A stretch of 22,467 nt of DNA. Origin: Bacteroidales bacterium (GTDB lineage Bacteria; Bacteroidota; Bacteroidia; Bacteroidales; UBA932). Position 1 is the stretch's first letter; the number at the start of each line of letters is the position of its first letter. The position numbers and the translations under genes are program-made. The stretch spans positions 1 to 22,467 of the forward strand of contig JAGBSL010000048.1 of the NCBI GenBank assembly GCA_017631875.1, given 5' to 3'. This document shows positions 1 to 6,805 of the stretch, piece after piece. The notes under the pieces were generated by a model. That model had not been told where the DNA came from. It saw only the letters and a program-made list of their open reading frames with translations, and did no database searches.

Positions 1-27
1 CGCTCTAACCAGCTGAGCTATCCCGCC
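1..27 (-). tRNA. tRNA, 5' part only (isotype not determinable)
   Basis: Read on the minus strand, the first 27 nt are the 5' acceptor strand GGCGGGA, the two linker bases and a D-arm with the AGCTCAGCTGG and TTAGAG consensus. The window edge cuts the gene before the anticodon, so the isotype cannot be read. It lies 18 nt downstream of the tRNA-Gln gene on the same strand, so the two are probably cotranscribed. Confidence 0.85.
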
Positions 28-45
28 ATTATGTTTTAGAACTTT

Positions 46-118
46 GTTGAGATAGAAGGACTCGAACCCTCACTGACAGAGCCAGAATCTGTAGTGCTAC
101 CATTACACCATATCTCAA
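46..118 (-). tRNA. tRNA-Gln (anticodon CTG)
   Basis: The minus strand folds as a full 73-nt tRNA without an encoded CCA. The acceptor strands TTGAGAT (118-112) and ATCTCAA (53-47) pair perfectly and the discriminator base is C46. The anticodon stem ACAGA/TCTGT encloses the loop TTCTGGC, giving anticodon CTG at 85-83. The T-arm contains GGTTCGAGTCC. The isotype follows from the anticodon. Confidence 0.95.
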
Positions 119-146
119 TGTGGTTTCCCTTTTTGAATTGGGACTG

Positions 147-176
147 CAAAGGTATGAATGTTTTGTTAAAATGCAA
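147..176 (-). promoter_or_regulatory. Bacteroidota-type promoter for the tRNA pair
   Basis: On the minus strand TTG (176-174) is followed after 19 nt by TACCTTTG (154-147), matching the -33 and -7 (TAnnTTTG) elements of Bacteroidota primary-sigma promoters. Transcription would begin near 141, about 23 nt before the tRNA-Gln 5' end. Confidence 0.75.
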
Positions 177-227
177 AACTTTTTTCAAAAAATTGAATAT
201 TTCCTTGGAAAACGATACCTTAGCATT

Positions 228-698
228 ATGAAAAGGCTAATTATTACAGTCATATCTGCGCTTCTTGCATTGGTTGCTGATGCTCAGCCGAGGGCTCTCG
301 GCGTTCGTGCAGGCCTTGAATACCAGGCAAGTTACCAGCACACCCTGTCTGATAGAGGGCACTTCCTTGAGGTTGATCTCGGATATCAGCTGATCAGCAC
401 CACTGTTAATGTGGCATGTGCATATGACTTTATTGTCGCAAGACCGAAGTGGACGAAGAAGGGTCAGTGGGGCGTGTATGTTGGACCTGCTGTCAAGGCG
501 GGTTTTGCCGGTGTCGGTTACTGTGTGTCTGCCGGAGCGCAGATCGGTCTGGAGTATACTTTTGAGTTTCCTCTGCAGATATCTATAGATACCAGGCCCG
601 CTGTCGGCGTGGCCGTGATCAACAGACAGGCCAGCCTCTATGGCGGCGAGTCCTCTCTGGGCGGAGTCCCTTGTCTATCAATCCGATACCGCTTCTAG
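228..698 (+). CDS. Small secreted, probably outer-membrane beta-barrel protein
   Basis: A 156-residue protein. The ATG at 228 was chosen because it gives a clean signal peptide: MKR, a hydrophobic stretch to about residue 17, then an ADAQ-type cleavage site. The in-frame ATG at 120 touches the tRNA-Gln end and would add a non-signal-like leader. The mature part is glycine- and aromatic-rich with alternating hydrophobic stretches and ends in RYRF, a C-terminal aromatic typical of outer-membrane barrels. I recognise no named family. At about 135 residues the mature part could form a small eight-strand barrel; this is an inference from composition and terminus. A weak promoter candidate (TTG 193-195, TACCTTAG 216-223) lies almost on the start codon. 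Confidence 0.65.
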   Translation: MKRLIITVISALLALVADAQPRALGVRAGLEYQASYQHTLSDRGHFLEVDLGYQLISTTVNVACAYDFIVARPKWTKKGQWGVYVGPAVKAGFAGVGYCVSAGAQIGLEYTFEFPLQISIDTRPAVGVAVINRQASLYGGESSLGGVPCLSIRYRF

Positions 699-699
699 T

Positions 700-809
700 G
701 CGTTTTGTCTAAGTTGCTGCTGTTCAGTGATTTGTATGTTTATCCTGCATGGCGAGGAAGGCAGGATACTTCGGCAATCGCTTGGTGCTCAGCGGGTTGT
801 GTGAAACGC
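700..809 (-). repeat. REP-like palindromic element, copy A
   Basis: The 28-bp core at 741-768 has stem arms TATCCTGC (741-748) and GCAGGATA (761-768) around the loop ATGGCGAGGAAG, which is the inverse of the loop in copies B-D. The outer arms end in GCGTTTT (700-706) on the left and GAAACGC (803-809) on the right. The right terminus starts 35 nt after the core, the same offset as in copies B and D. The stretch TTGGTGCTCAG (782-792) is identical and equally placed in copy C. The element fills most of the gap between two convergent genes. Confidence 0.75.
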
Positions 810-851
810 CATGTTGTCTGATAAGCAGCAAGACCGTTCTGATGGTGTCAA

Positions 852-1511
852 TTAAAGCCTGTCAATGTAAAGCACGCCATCGAGGTGGTCGATCTCATGC
901 TGGAATATGACGGCAGTGAAGCCGCTTACTGTATCGCGCACCATCGGAACCGGCTTTGTGCATCGATTGGGTTTCAATCGGATCTCCTGCCGTGACTGTT
1001 CAACTCCAGCTATATCAGCATATTCGATAACAATCTCCTGTGAGCGGAGCACATCACCGCGTCTGTCGGGAACGGAAAGGCAGCCTTCCGGGCCGGCAGC
1101 CAGTGAGTCAGAGGCCCATACTATGCGTACATTCGGATAAACCTCGAACGGTTCGCCTTCCTTGTCGAAACGCTGCACTGCAACCACACGTCTGTTGAAC
1201 CCGACCTGCGGACCGGCTATTCCGACCCCGTCCTGGGAAGGGTGTGTCACGGTTGCGACCATCAGGCGGGCCAGCTCGGAAAAATCCTCCGACAGGAGAG
1301 CCTCAGCCGAAAGGTCGCATGAAACAGCCCTGAGAACCGCAAGATCCTCAGGATCATCTATGGTCAGCACCCTCATGATGCTGTCGGCGTCATGGATCAG
1401 TGCCAGCTCCGCCTCGGTAAAGCCGGAAGACTGCCTGTCACGCGTGCCGCACGAAGCCACAATCATGACTGTCAGCAAAATGAGTTGAACACTTAATGCT
1501 TTGATATCCAT
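852..1511 (-). CDS. def: Peptide deformylase with an N-terminal lipoprotein signal
   Basis: A 219-residue protein of the polypeptide deformylase family, metalloenzymes that remove the formyl group from N-terminal formyl-methionine. The three family motifs occur in order: GVGIAGPQVG (95-104), EGCLS (142-146, metal ligand Cys144) and HEIDH (205-209, the HExxH metal site with Glu206 as catalytic base). Motif 1 has Gly100 where the family usually has a second Ala. Residues 1-21 form a hydrophobic leader ending in VASC, a lipobox, so Cys21 should be lipidated. Ordinary deformylases are cytosolic and lack such a leader, so this is probably a secondary paralogue acting outside the cytoplasm; location and substrate are inferred. 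It lies downstream of ispF on the same strand with a hairpin between them. Its 3' end faces the outer-membrane-like gene across element A. Confidence 0.88.
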   Translation of the reverse strand: MDIKALSVQLILLTVMIVASCGTRDRQSSGFTEAELALIHDADSIMRVLTIDDPEDLAVLRAVSCDLSAEALLSEDFSELARLMVATVTHPSQDGVGIAGPQVGFNRRVVAVQRFDKEGEPFEVYPNVRIVWASDSLAAGPEGCLSVPDRRGDVLRSQEIVIEYADIAGVEQSRQEIRLKPNRCTKPVPMVRDTVSGFTAVIFQHEIDHLDGVLYIDRL

Positions 1512-1526
1512 GTTGTTAACGATATG

Positions 1527-1550
1527 AGGGTCGGCAAATCTTCCGACCCT
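1527..1550 (-). other. GC-rich hairpin in the def leader
   Basis: AGGGTCGG (1527-1534) pairs perfectly with CCGACCCT (1543-1550) around an 8-nt loop. On the minus strand it lies between ispF and def, ending 16 nt before the def start codon. No U-run follows, so it is a poor intrinsic terminator for ispF. It could attenuate def, or protect or separate the two messages. Confidence 0.5.
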
Positions 1551-1627
1551 TGCAGAACTAACTCGTTGATGTGTAATGGTTTAGGTGATCGGCAACCCTG
1601 AATCGCGCCACGTCCCTATGACCAAAT

Positions 1628-2125
1628 CTACCCGAAAATCAGATCCTCCTCACGTCCCAGCAGTACGACCGCATAGACCTCGCAACCCTCGCTGCGGCCC
1701 ACGAAGCCGAGCTTCTCGGTTGTTGTTGCCTTGACAGATACGCGGGCCGGAGAAATCTCCATGATCTCTGAGAGACACTCTCTCATAGGGATGATATAAG
1801 GTGCAAGTTTCGGACGCTGCATGGCGATGGTGATGTCCGCATTGATGACATGCCAGCCCTCAGAGTCAATCAGTTCCATCACGCGCGACAGAAGGATCTT
1901 GCTGTCTATTCCTGCAAACTCGTCTGAAGTGTCAGGAAAGTGTTTTCCTATATCGCCTAAAGCCAGTGCGCCGAGAAGTGCGTCGCAGAGGGCGTGTATC
2001 GCTACGTCTCCGTCAGAATGTGCAATGCAGCCCAAAGGGCTCTCTATCTGTACGCCTCCCAGCCATAGAGGAAGTCCCTCAGCCAGAGCGTGTACGTCGT
2101 ATCCGTTTCCTATTCTTATGTCCAT
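1628..2125 (-). CDS. ispF: 2-C-methyl-D-erythritol 2,4-cyclodiphosphate synthase
   Basis: A 165-residue protein of the usual IspF length. It converts CDP-methylerythritol 2-phosphate to the 2,4-cyclodiphosphate with release of CMP, in the non-mevalonate isoprenoid pathway in the cytosol. Zinc-site residues are visible as Asp10 and His12 (GYDVH) and His44 (DVAIHALCDALLG). AHSDGD (35-40), GDIGKHFPDT (57-66) and TTTEKLGFVGR (134-144) are the conserved substrate and nucleotide motifs. Family enzymes form trimers with active sites between subunits. The start ATG at 2125 lies about 19 nt downstream of a -7 box on the minus strand. The gene is divergent from the mutL cluster and is followed by def on the same strand. 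Confidence 0.96.
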   Translation of the reverse strand: MDIRIGNGYDVHALAEGLPLWLGGVQIESPLGCIAHSDGDVAIHALCDALLGALALGDIGKHFPDTSDEFAGIDSKILLSRVMELIDSEGWHVINADITIAMQRPKLAPYIIPMRECLSEIMEISPARVSVKATTTEKLGFVGRSEGCEVYAVVLLGREEDLIFG

Positions 2126-2143
2126 ATCATGAAATTATTTCCA

Positions 2144-2151
2144 CAAAAATA
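2144..2151 (-). promoter_or_regulatory. -7 promoter box for ispF
   Basis: The minus strand reads TATTTTTG (2151-2144), an exact TAnnTTTG match, giving a short leader before the ispF ATG at 2125. No TTG is present at the expected -33 distance. Confidence 0.55.
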
Positions 2152-2163
2152 AAGAAAAATCCT

Positions 2164-2171
2164 TAATTTTG
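2164..2171 (+). promoter_or_regulatory. -7 promoter box for the mutL cluster
   Basis: TAATTTTG matches TAnnTTTG exactly and predicts a start near 2177. This gives a leader of about 100 nt before the gene at 2280, unusually long here, and that leader contains a predicted structured element. It is arranged back to back with the ispF -7 box, 12 bp away. Confidence 0.55.
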
Positions 2172-2180
2172 CTTGTTAAT

Positions 2181-2254
2181 GCATGTGGAGACCGGCACAG
2201 GCCCCGAAGGAGTACAGAAGGGAGGATGGTGCAGGCAATAAAGCCGCCTCATGC
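2181..2254 (+). other. Structured leader, possible small RNA
   Basis: GCATGTGG (2181-2188) pairs with CCTCATGC (2247-2254), seven pairs plus one T-T mismatch, closing a 74-nt region. Inside it GCAC (2195-2198) can pair with GTGC (2229-2232), and GGC/GCC (2234-2245) forms a small hairpin. A promoter -7 box lies immediately upstream. The tract CAGGCCCCGAAGG (2199-2210) faintly resembles the tip of bacterial SRP RNA but lacks the invariant GGAA loop and AGCAG strand, so I do not call it SRP RNA. It may be a regulatory 5' UTR of the small membrane protein and mutL. Confidence 0.3.
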
Positions 2255-2279
2255 GGAAGAGAATAAATAAAAAACATAT

Positions 2280-2594
2280 ATGGGATTCAGTTTCAAGTTT
2301 TTCGGCACACAGGAAGTGCGCAAGTTCAGCTACAAGCCTCGTTTCTATGATCCTGAGAAGGAGGAGCGCAGAAAGAGATATGCCCGTTATGGCAAGCCTG
2401 AGGATGCCCAGGAAGAGGCATATACACCTGGCAAATACATAAAGGGAAGCCTGCGTGACGGCAACTACTCGCGTACGGAGGAAGTCGGCAAGAACCAGAA
2501 GATCATCGGAGTCATTACGACGATCCTTCTGTTTGCCGTGATATTCCTCATATACAAGTACTTCCCGATCCTGATCGATTCCCTGACAAAGTAA
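2280..2594 (+). CDS. Small conserved single-pass membrane protein upstream of mutL
   Basis: A 104-residue protein whose function I do not recognise. The N-terminal 70 residues are polar and strongly basic and acidic, including SYKPRFYDPEKEERRKRY (17-34), and should be cytosolic. One transmembrane segment lies at about 75-97, followed by a short tail. Proteins of this shape with the YDPEKEER motif are, to my recollection, common in Bacteroidales next to mutL; this was not checked. It is the first gene of the run that continues with mutL 35 nt downstream, so it is likely cotranscribed. A membrane-anchoring or structural role is possible but unsupported. Confidence 0.75.
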   Translation: MGFSFKFFGTQEVRKFSYKPRFYDPEKEERRKRYARYGKPEDAQEEAYTPGKYIKGSLRDGNYSRTEEVGKNQKIIGVITTILLFAVIFLIYKYFPILIDSLTK

Positions 2595-2629
2595 AACGAC
2601 CCTGAAATCAGGACCGTAAGACCAACTAT

Positions 2630-4516
2630 ATGGACATAAGAATACTACCAAGCAACATAGCGAACATGATTGCCGCGGGAGAGGTCGTGCAGAGACCTGC
2701 ATCCGTGGTGAAGGAGCTGATGGAGAATGCGGTTGACGCCGGTGCGGACCAGGTGACCGTGGTCATCCAGGATGCCGGAAGGACCTTGATCCAGGTCATC
2801 GACAACGGTTGCGGCATGACTCCCGACCAGGCGGTGCTCTGCTTCGAGCGTCACGCGACATCAAAGCTCCAGACGGCAGAAGACCTTAACAACATCCTCA
2901 CTTTCGGATTCCGCGGAGAGGCTCTCGCCTCGATAGCGGCTGTGGCGGAAGTGACCCTCAAGACACGTCAGGAGGACAGCGAACTCGGATGCCAGGTGGA
3001 TTTTGCAGACTCACAGCATCTCTCTACAACCGAAATCTCGACTCCAAAAGGCTCGAACTTCAGTGTCAGGAACCTCTTCTACAACGTTCCTGCAAGAAGA
3101 AAGTTCCTCAAGTCCGACAACGTTGAGTTCAAGCACATAGTTACCGAATTCATAAGGGTGGCGCTCACTCGTCCGGATGTAGGCTTCACCCTCACACATA
3201 ACGGCAAGGATGTATATGTCCTTAAACCGGCCATGTCCCTGAAATACAGGGTCAGGGATGTCATTGGAGCAAATGTCACTGATGATCTTGTGGATATAGG
3301 CGCGGATACATCGGTGGCGATCATCAGCGGATTCGTGGGTCGTCCTGATGCTGCCAGGAAGATGCTCGGCAACCAGTATTTCTTCGTCAACGGACGCTTC
3401 TTCAAGAGCCCGTACCTGCACAAGGCTGTGATGAAGGCCTACGAAAACATGATTCCTGACGGCTATACGCCTTCATATTTCATATACATGACCATTGATC
3501 CGCAGGCGGTGGACGTGAACATCCACCCGACCAAGACGGAGATAAAGTTCGAGGACGACAGCATCATCTTCCAGACCCTTTTCGCATGCATAAGGGAGGT
3601 GCTCGGAAGGAACTCATTCGGCGAGAGCATAGACTTCGACCGTGAAGGCATGCCTGAAATCCCGGCCCTCGGAAGCAACTTTGATGAGTTCAGGCCTATC
3701 ACCGAGCCTCAGCTGGAGATAGACGACACATACAATCCGTTCGACAATGACGGCTTCCCTTCGGTATCATCACCGTTCGCCAATACCATCGGCGGGCTGG
3801 ACAAGGAAGCGGAAGAGGCACATGCGGCGGTAGCTCGCACATACGGTGGAGGAACTTCCTACGGCCAGCCGTCATACGGAGCTCACGGTGCAGAAGCTTT
3901 CATCCAGAAGCGCGACGATTACGGCAAACTCTTCGAGGACAAGCTCTCTGCGGGCAAGGCCGTGCTCATGGTCCAGGGCAAATACATCGTCTCCACTTCA
4001 CGCAGCGGCCTTATGATCATAAATGCGCCACGCGCGATGGAGCGTATCCTTTATGACAGATTTACCGAGGCATTGTCAAAGAATGCCCATCTGACCCAGA
4101 CTGCGCTCTTCCCTGTGACGGTGCAGGTGGGAGTTGAGAATATGTGCCTGTTCCAGGAACATGCTCCAATGCTCGCTTCGCTCGGTTTTGATATCGCGCC
4201 GTTCGGCCCGGACACCATTGTGGTTAATGGCGTGCCCGAGGGCTATAGCGCGGAGGCTGGTAAGGTCCATGCCATGATAAGCGACCTTCTGCTGGTGCTG
4301 TCGGAGGACCACAGCGCCCTACCTGAGATGATGGTGTCCAATATGGCTGCACGTCTGGCCAAACTGGGTGCACTTTCGTCAGATCCGGTAACCAATCCTG
4401 CGGAGGCACAGAGATTGATTGACAGCCTCCTCGCATGTGAGAATCCTGAATATACAAGCTCGGGCCGACGCGTCATAGCGCTGGTCTCGGTTGAAGATAT
4501 AGAAAAGAAATTCTAG
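2630..4516 (+). CDS. mutL: DNA mismatch repair protein MutL
   Basis: A 628-residue MutL of normal length. MutL couples mismatch recognition by MutS to strand removal. The GHKL ATPase domain (about 1-330) is intact: ELMENAVDAGA with Glu29 and Asn33, DNGCGM (58-63), FGFRGEAL (92-99) and NIHPTKTEIKF (297-307). A low-complexity Gly/Ser/Tyr linker follows (about 335-430), then the dimerisation domain (about 440-628). In methyl-independent bacteria this domain normally holds the endonuclease motif DQHAxxERxxxE. Here the equivalent stretch reads INAPRAMERI (464-473), without the Asp, Gln and His, and the C-terminal CPHGRP-like motif is also unrecognisable (CENPEYTSSGRR, 603-614). The fold seems kept but the nicking site seems lost. 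The rhomboid gene starts 3 nt after its stop. Confidence 0.96.
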   Translation: MDIRILPSNIANMIAAGEVVQRPASVVKELMENAVDAGADQVTVVIQDAGRTLIQVIDNGCGMTPDQAVLCFERHATSKLQTAEDLNNILTFGFRGEALASIAAVAEVTLKTRQEDSELGCQVDFADSQHLSTTEISTPKGSNFSVRNLFYNVPARRKFLKSDNVEFKHIVTEFIRVALTRPDVGFTLTHNGKDVYVLKPAMSLKYRVRDVIGANVTDDLVDIGADTSVAIISGFVGRPDAARKMLGNQYFFVNGRFFKSPYLHKAVMKAYENMIPDGYTPSYFIYMTIDPQAVDVNIHPTKTEIKFEDDSIIFQTLFACIREVLGRNSFGESIDFDREGMPEIPALGSNFDEFRPITEPQLEIDDTYNPFDNDGFPSVSSPFANTIGGLDKEAEEAHAAVARTYGGGTSYGQPSYGAHGAEAFIQKRDDYGKLFEDKLSAGKAVLMVQGKYIVSTSRSGLMIINAPRAMERILYDRFTEALSKNAHLTQTALFPVTVQVGVENMCLFQEHAPMLASLGFDIAPFGPDTIVVNGVPEGYSAEAGKVHAMISDLLLVLSEDHSALPEMMVSNMAARLAKLGALSSDPVTNPAEAQRLIDSLLACENPEYTSSGRRVIALVSVEDIEKKF

Positions 4517-4519
4517 AAT

Positions 4520-5116
4520 ATGAATAATATCCCTAAAGCTGTAAAGCATATAATCATCATCAACGTTCTGATGCTGGTGCTTACGTACCTGAACAACCCG
4601 TTGATGAGCAAGTGGTTCGCATTGAATCCGGTCACATTCCTTTGGAAGCCATGGCAGCTGGTGACCTACATGTTCATGCATGGAGGTTTCGGCCACCTTT
4701 TCTTCAACATGTATACGCTGTTCATCTTTGGAAGCGTTCTGGAGAATGTATGGGGTACGAAGAAGTTTCTGACCTTCTATTTCGTGACGGGCATCGGAGC
4801 TGCGCTGGTGAATATCGGAGTGCAGTATCTGACCGGCTCGTTTGCGCTTACCGTCGGAGCCTCCGGTGCCATCTATGGAATCCTCATGGGCTATGCCATG
4901 CTATATCCTGATTCCATGCTTACGCTCATATTGCCGCCGGTGTCCATGAAGGCAAAGTGGTTCGTGCTCATCTTCGCCGGTATTGAACTTCTGTTGGGCA
5001 TATCTAACAATCCTGCCGATAATGTGGCGCATTTCGCGCATCTTGGAGGTCTAGTCTTTGCATTCCTTCTGCTGATGTTATGGAAGAAGAGACGCAGACT
5101 ATACGGTAGAAATTAA
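4520..5116 (+). CDS. Rhomboid-family intramembrane serine protease
   Basis: A 198-residue polytopic membrane protein with about six transmembrane segments, the minimal rhomboid core. Rhomboids cut transmembrane substrates within the bilayer using a Ser-His dyad. The catalytic serine lies in GASG (113-116, Ser115) and the histidine in AHLGG (His174). HGGFGHLFFN (54-63) supplies the conserved His and the oxyanion Asn63, and WxxxTYMFMH precedes it. A basic tail KKRRRLYGR ends the protein on the cytosolic side. It follows mutL by 3 nt and precedes the next gene by 8 nt, so it is in the same transcription unit. Its substrate cannot be inferred. Confidence 0.93.
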   Translation: MNNIPKAVKHIIIINVLMLVLTYLNNPLMSKWFALNPVTFLWKPWQLVTYMFMHGGFGHLFFNMYTLFIFGSVLENVWGTKKFLTFYFVTGIGAALVNIGVQYLTGSFALTVGASGAIYGILMGYAMLYPDSMLTLILPPVSMKAKWFVLIFAGIELLLGISNNPADNVAHFAHLGGLVFAFLLLMLWKKRRRLYGRN

Positions 5117-5124
5117 TTCGATAT

Positions 5125-6204
5125 ATGGCAAGGAACAGGTTTTTCGGACTCACTAACAGGGTGCTGCTTCTGATAGCGGCACTTCTGCTCGTGGTTTCAT
5201 ACCTGTCGATGATCGTGAATCCGGCAAAGCTCTGGCTGATGTCGTTGGCAGGCCTGATGTTCGTTCCGTTCCTTTTGTTGAATATTTTCCTGCTAGTTTG
5301 GGCGTTCATGCGCCGTTCCAAGGCTTTTGTGATTCCGCTTCTGGCAATAATCCCGGCGTTGTTCTTTATGGGGCGCTATGCGCATTTCCGAGGTGACGAG
5401 GAACCGCCAATGGTGCCGCAGGAGAATGTTCTGAAGGTGATTTCATGGAATGTCGGCAGATTCTCCCTGTCTCAGCCTTCTGCCGGCGTGAACGGGTTCG
5501 AGCAGTGTGCGGACTCTATATTTGCCTATATCCGGGAGCAGAAACCTGATATAGTATGCCTCCAGGAATTCAAGATAAAGGATTCTCGCAGGATAAAGCA
5601 GTATCTGAGGAAGAAGATGCCAGGGTACCATTCCGAGTATTATGTATTTACGAGTCGCAATGGTTCGGCTGGCAATCTTACCCTGAGCCGGTTTCCTGTC
5701 AGAAACAGGGGGGTGATCAAGTTCGACGGAGGTACCAACCTGGCTATTTTCAGCGATTATGAACATGCTGGCAAGGTGTTCCGTGTGTACAATTGCCATT
5801 TCGAGAGCTACAATATATCTTTTTCCGGTATCGCCCGTGCGATGATGAAGCAGGATAAGGAGGTGTTCGCCGAGACTGGGGGTAAGATGAAGCGTTCGAT
5901 AACGCGCAGACCAAAACAGGTGAATCAGGTATTCAATGATATCGAGAGCTGTCCGGTGGAGAGCTTTGTCTGCGGTGACTTCAATGACAATCCGATGTCA
6001 TATACATACAGCCGCATGATGCGTGACCGTCAGGATACGTTCGTCGAGGCTGGTGACGGTTTTGGAGCGACGTATTCAAGGCTTTGGCCAATGCTTAGGA
6101 TCGACTATGTTCTATGTCCGAAATCATGCACGGTCGTCACTCATGAAACTCCGAAGGTCAAACTCTCTGACCATTACCCCGTAATAACAGAAATAGCATT
6201 ATAA
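5125..6204 (+). CDS. Membrane-anchored endonuclease/exonuclease/phosphatase-family protein
   Basis: A 359-residue protein. Three hydrophobic segments (about 12-30, 36-61, 67-84) anchor it, followed by an EEP (DNase I-like) catalytic domain from about residue 100. Family residues are visible: Asn109 in SWNVGRF, Glu148 in CLQEF (metal), His225 in YNCHFES, Asp285 and Asn287 in GDFNDNP, Asp327 in RIDYVL, and the terminal Asp349-His350 in LSDHYP. The fold hydrolyses phosphodiesters or phosphomonoesters of nucleic acids or lipid head groups. An externally facing or membrane-apposed enzyme suggests a phospholipid or extracellular nucleic-acid substrate, which is inference. It starts 8 nt after the rhomboid gene and ends 1 nt before the tsaC start. 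Confidence 0.9.
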   Translation: MARNRFFGLTNRVLLLIAALLLVVSYLSMIVNPAKLWLMSLAGLMFVPFLLLNIFLLVWAFMRRSKAFVIPLLAIIPALFFMGRYAHFRGDEEPPMVPQENVLKVISWNVGRFSLSQPSAGVNGFEQCADSIFAYIREQKPDIVCLQEFKIKDSRRIKQYLRKKMPGYHSEYYVFTSRNGSAGNLTLSRFPVRNRGVIKFDGGTNLAIFSDYEHAGKVFRVYNCHFESYNISFSGIARAMMKQDKEVFAETGGKMKRSITRRPKQVNQVFNDIESCPVESFVCGDFNDNPMSYTYSRMMRDRQDTFVEAGDGFGATYSRLWPMLRIDYVLCPKSCTVVTHETPKVKLSDHYPVITEIAL

Positions 6205-6205
6205 T

Positions 6206-6805
6206 ATGACAGAAGCGATACAGGAGGCACTTAATGTGCTTCGTAACGGTGGTGTGATACTTTATCCTACAGATACGGTGTGGGGGATAGGTTGCGATGC
6301 GACTGACCCTGAGGCCGTTGCAAAGGTCTACTCGATCAAGAATCGTGAGGACAGCAAGTCACTGGTTCTGCTCGCCAGCGACATGGACATGATATGCAGG
6401 TATGTCAAGGAGATTCCTGAGATGGCGGTACAGCTTGTCGAGGTGAATGACAAGCCTATGACCATCATCTATCCTGGCGCGGTTGTCGGGGAGAAGGGCT
6501 GCATGAAGGCTGACCGCCGATGCCTTGCCTTCAACACAGTAGCAGAAGACGGTACGGTAGGCATACGCATCCCTATGATGGACTTCTGTAAGCAGCTTGT
6601 AGCAAAGCTTGGCCGTCCTCTCGTGTCGACATCGGCAAACATTTCCGGTGAGCCTACTCCGAAGAAATTCGTAGAGATCGCCGACCAGATCAAGTCGGCT
6701 GTAGACCACATCGTGGAACCTTCATTGGAAAGAGGCTCGACAGGACAATCGTCGTCCATCATCAAGGTGGGACTGGACTACTCCATCCAGATCATCAGAA
6801 AATAA
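6206..6805 (+). CDS. tsaC: L-threonylcarbamoyladenylate synthase (TsaC/YrdC/Sua5 type)
   Basis: A 199-residue, single-domain YrdC-fold protein, the short form without the Sua5 C-terminal domain. It makes threonylcarbamoyl-AMP from threonine, bicarbonate and ATP. This is the first step toward t6A37 on tRNAs that read ANN codons, completed by the TsaD complex. Visible motifs are GGVILYPTDTVWGIGCDA (15-32), the KNREDSKSL segment (45-53) and STSANISGEPTP (141-152). The adjacent QSSSII (181-186) stands where many members have PSTI. It is the last gene of the plus-strand run; its stop codon directly abuts the rsmE stop codon. Confidence 0.95.
   Translation: MTEAIQEALNVLRNGGVILYPTDTVWGIGCDATDPEAVAKVYSIKNREDSKSLVLLASDMDMICRYVKEIPEMAVQLVEVNDKPMTIIYPGAVVGEKGCMKADRRCLAFNTVAEDGTVGIRIPMMDFCKQLVAKLGRPLVSTSANISGEPTPKKFVEIADQIKSAVDHIVEPSLERGSTGQSSSIIKVGLDYSIQIIRK

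Noticed and set aside
120..227. Upstream ATG at 120 as the start of the small outer-membrane-like gene.
   Set aside because: It lies next to the tRNA-Gln 5' end and across the tRNA promoter, and would bury the signal peptide behind 36 extra residues. The ATG at 228 gives a standard secreted protein.
2199..2217. SRP (4.5S) RNA tip-like sequence CAGGCCCCGAAGG followed by ACAG.
   Set aside because: The GGAA tetraloop and the invariant AGCAG strand of the SRP symmetric loop are missing, and the flanks do not pair as the SRP helix. Kept only as a structured leader.
2179..2241. A 20-codon leader peptide frame before the gene at 2280.
   Set aside because: It starts within a few bases of the predicted transcription start and its composition has no attenuation-type run of one amino acid. 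Mentioned only under the leader finding.
2163..2702. Minus-strand open frame of 179 codons across the mutL start and the small membrane protein.
   Set aside because: It is antisense to two supported genes, has a Cys/Leu-rich erratic composition and no recognisable domain.
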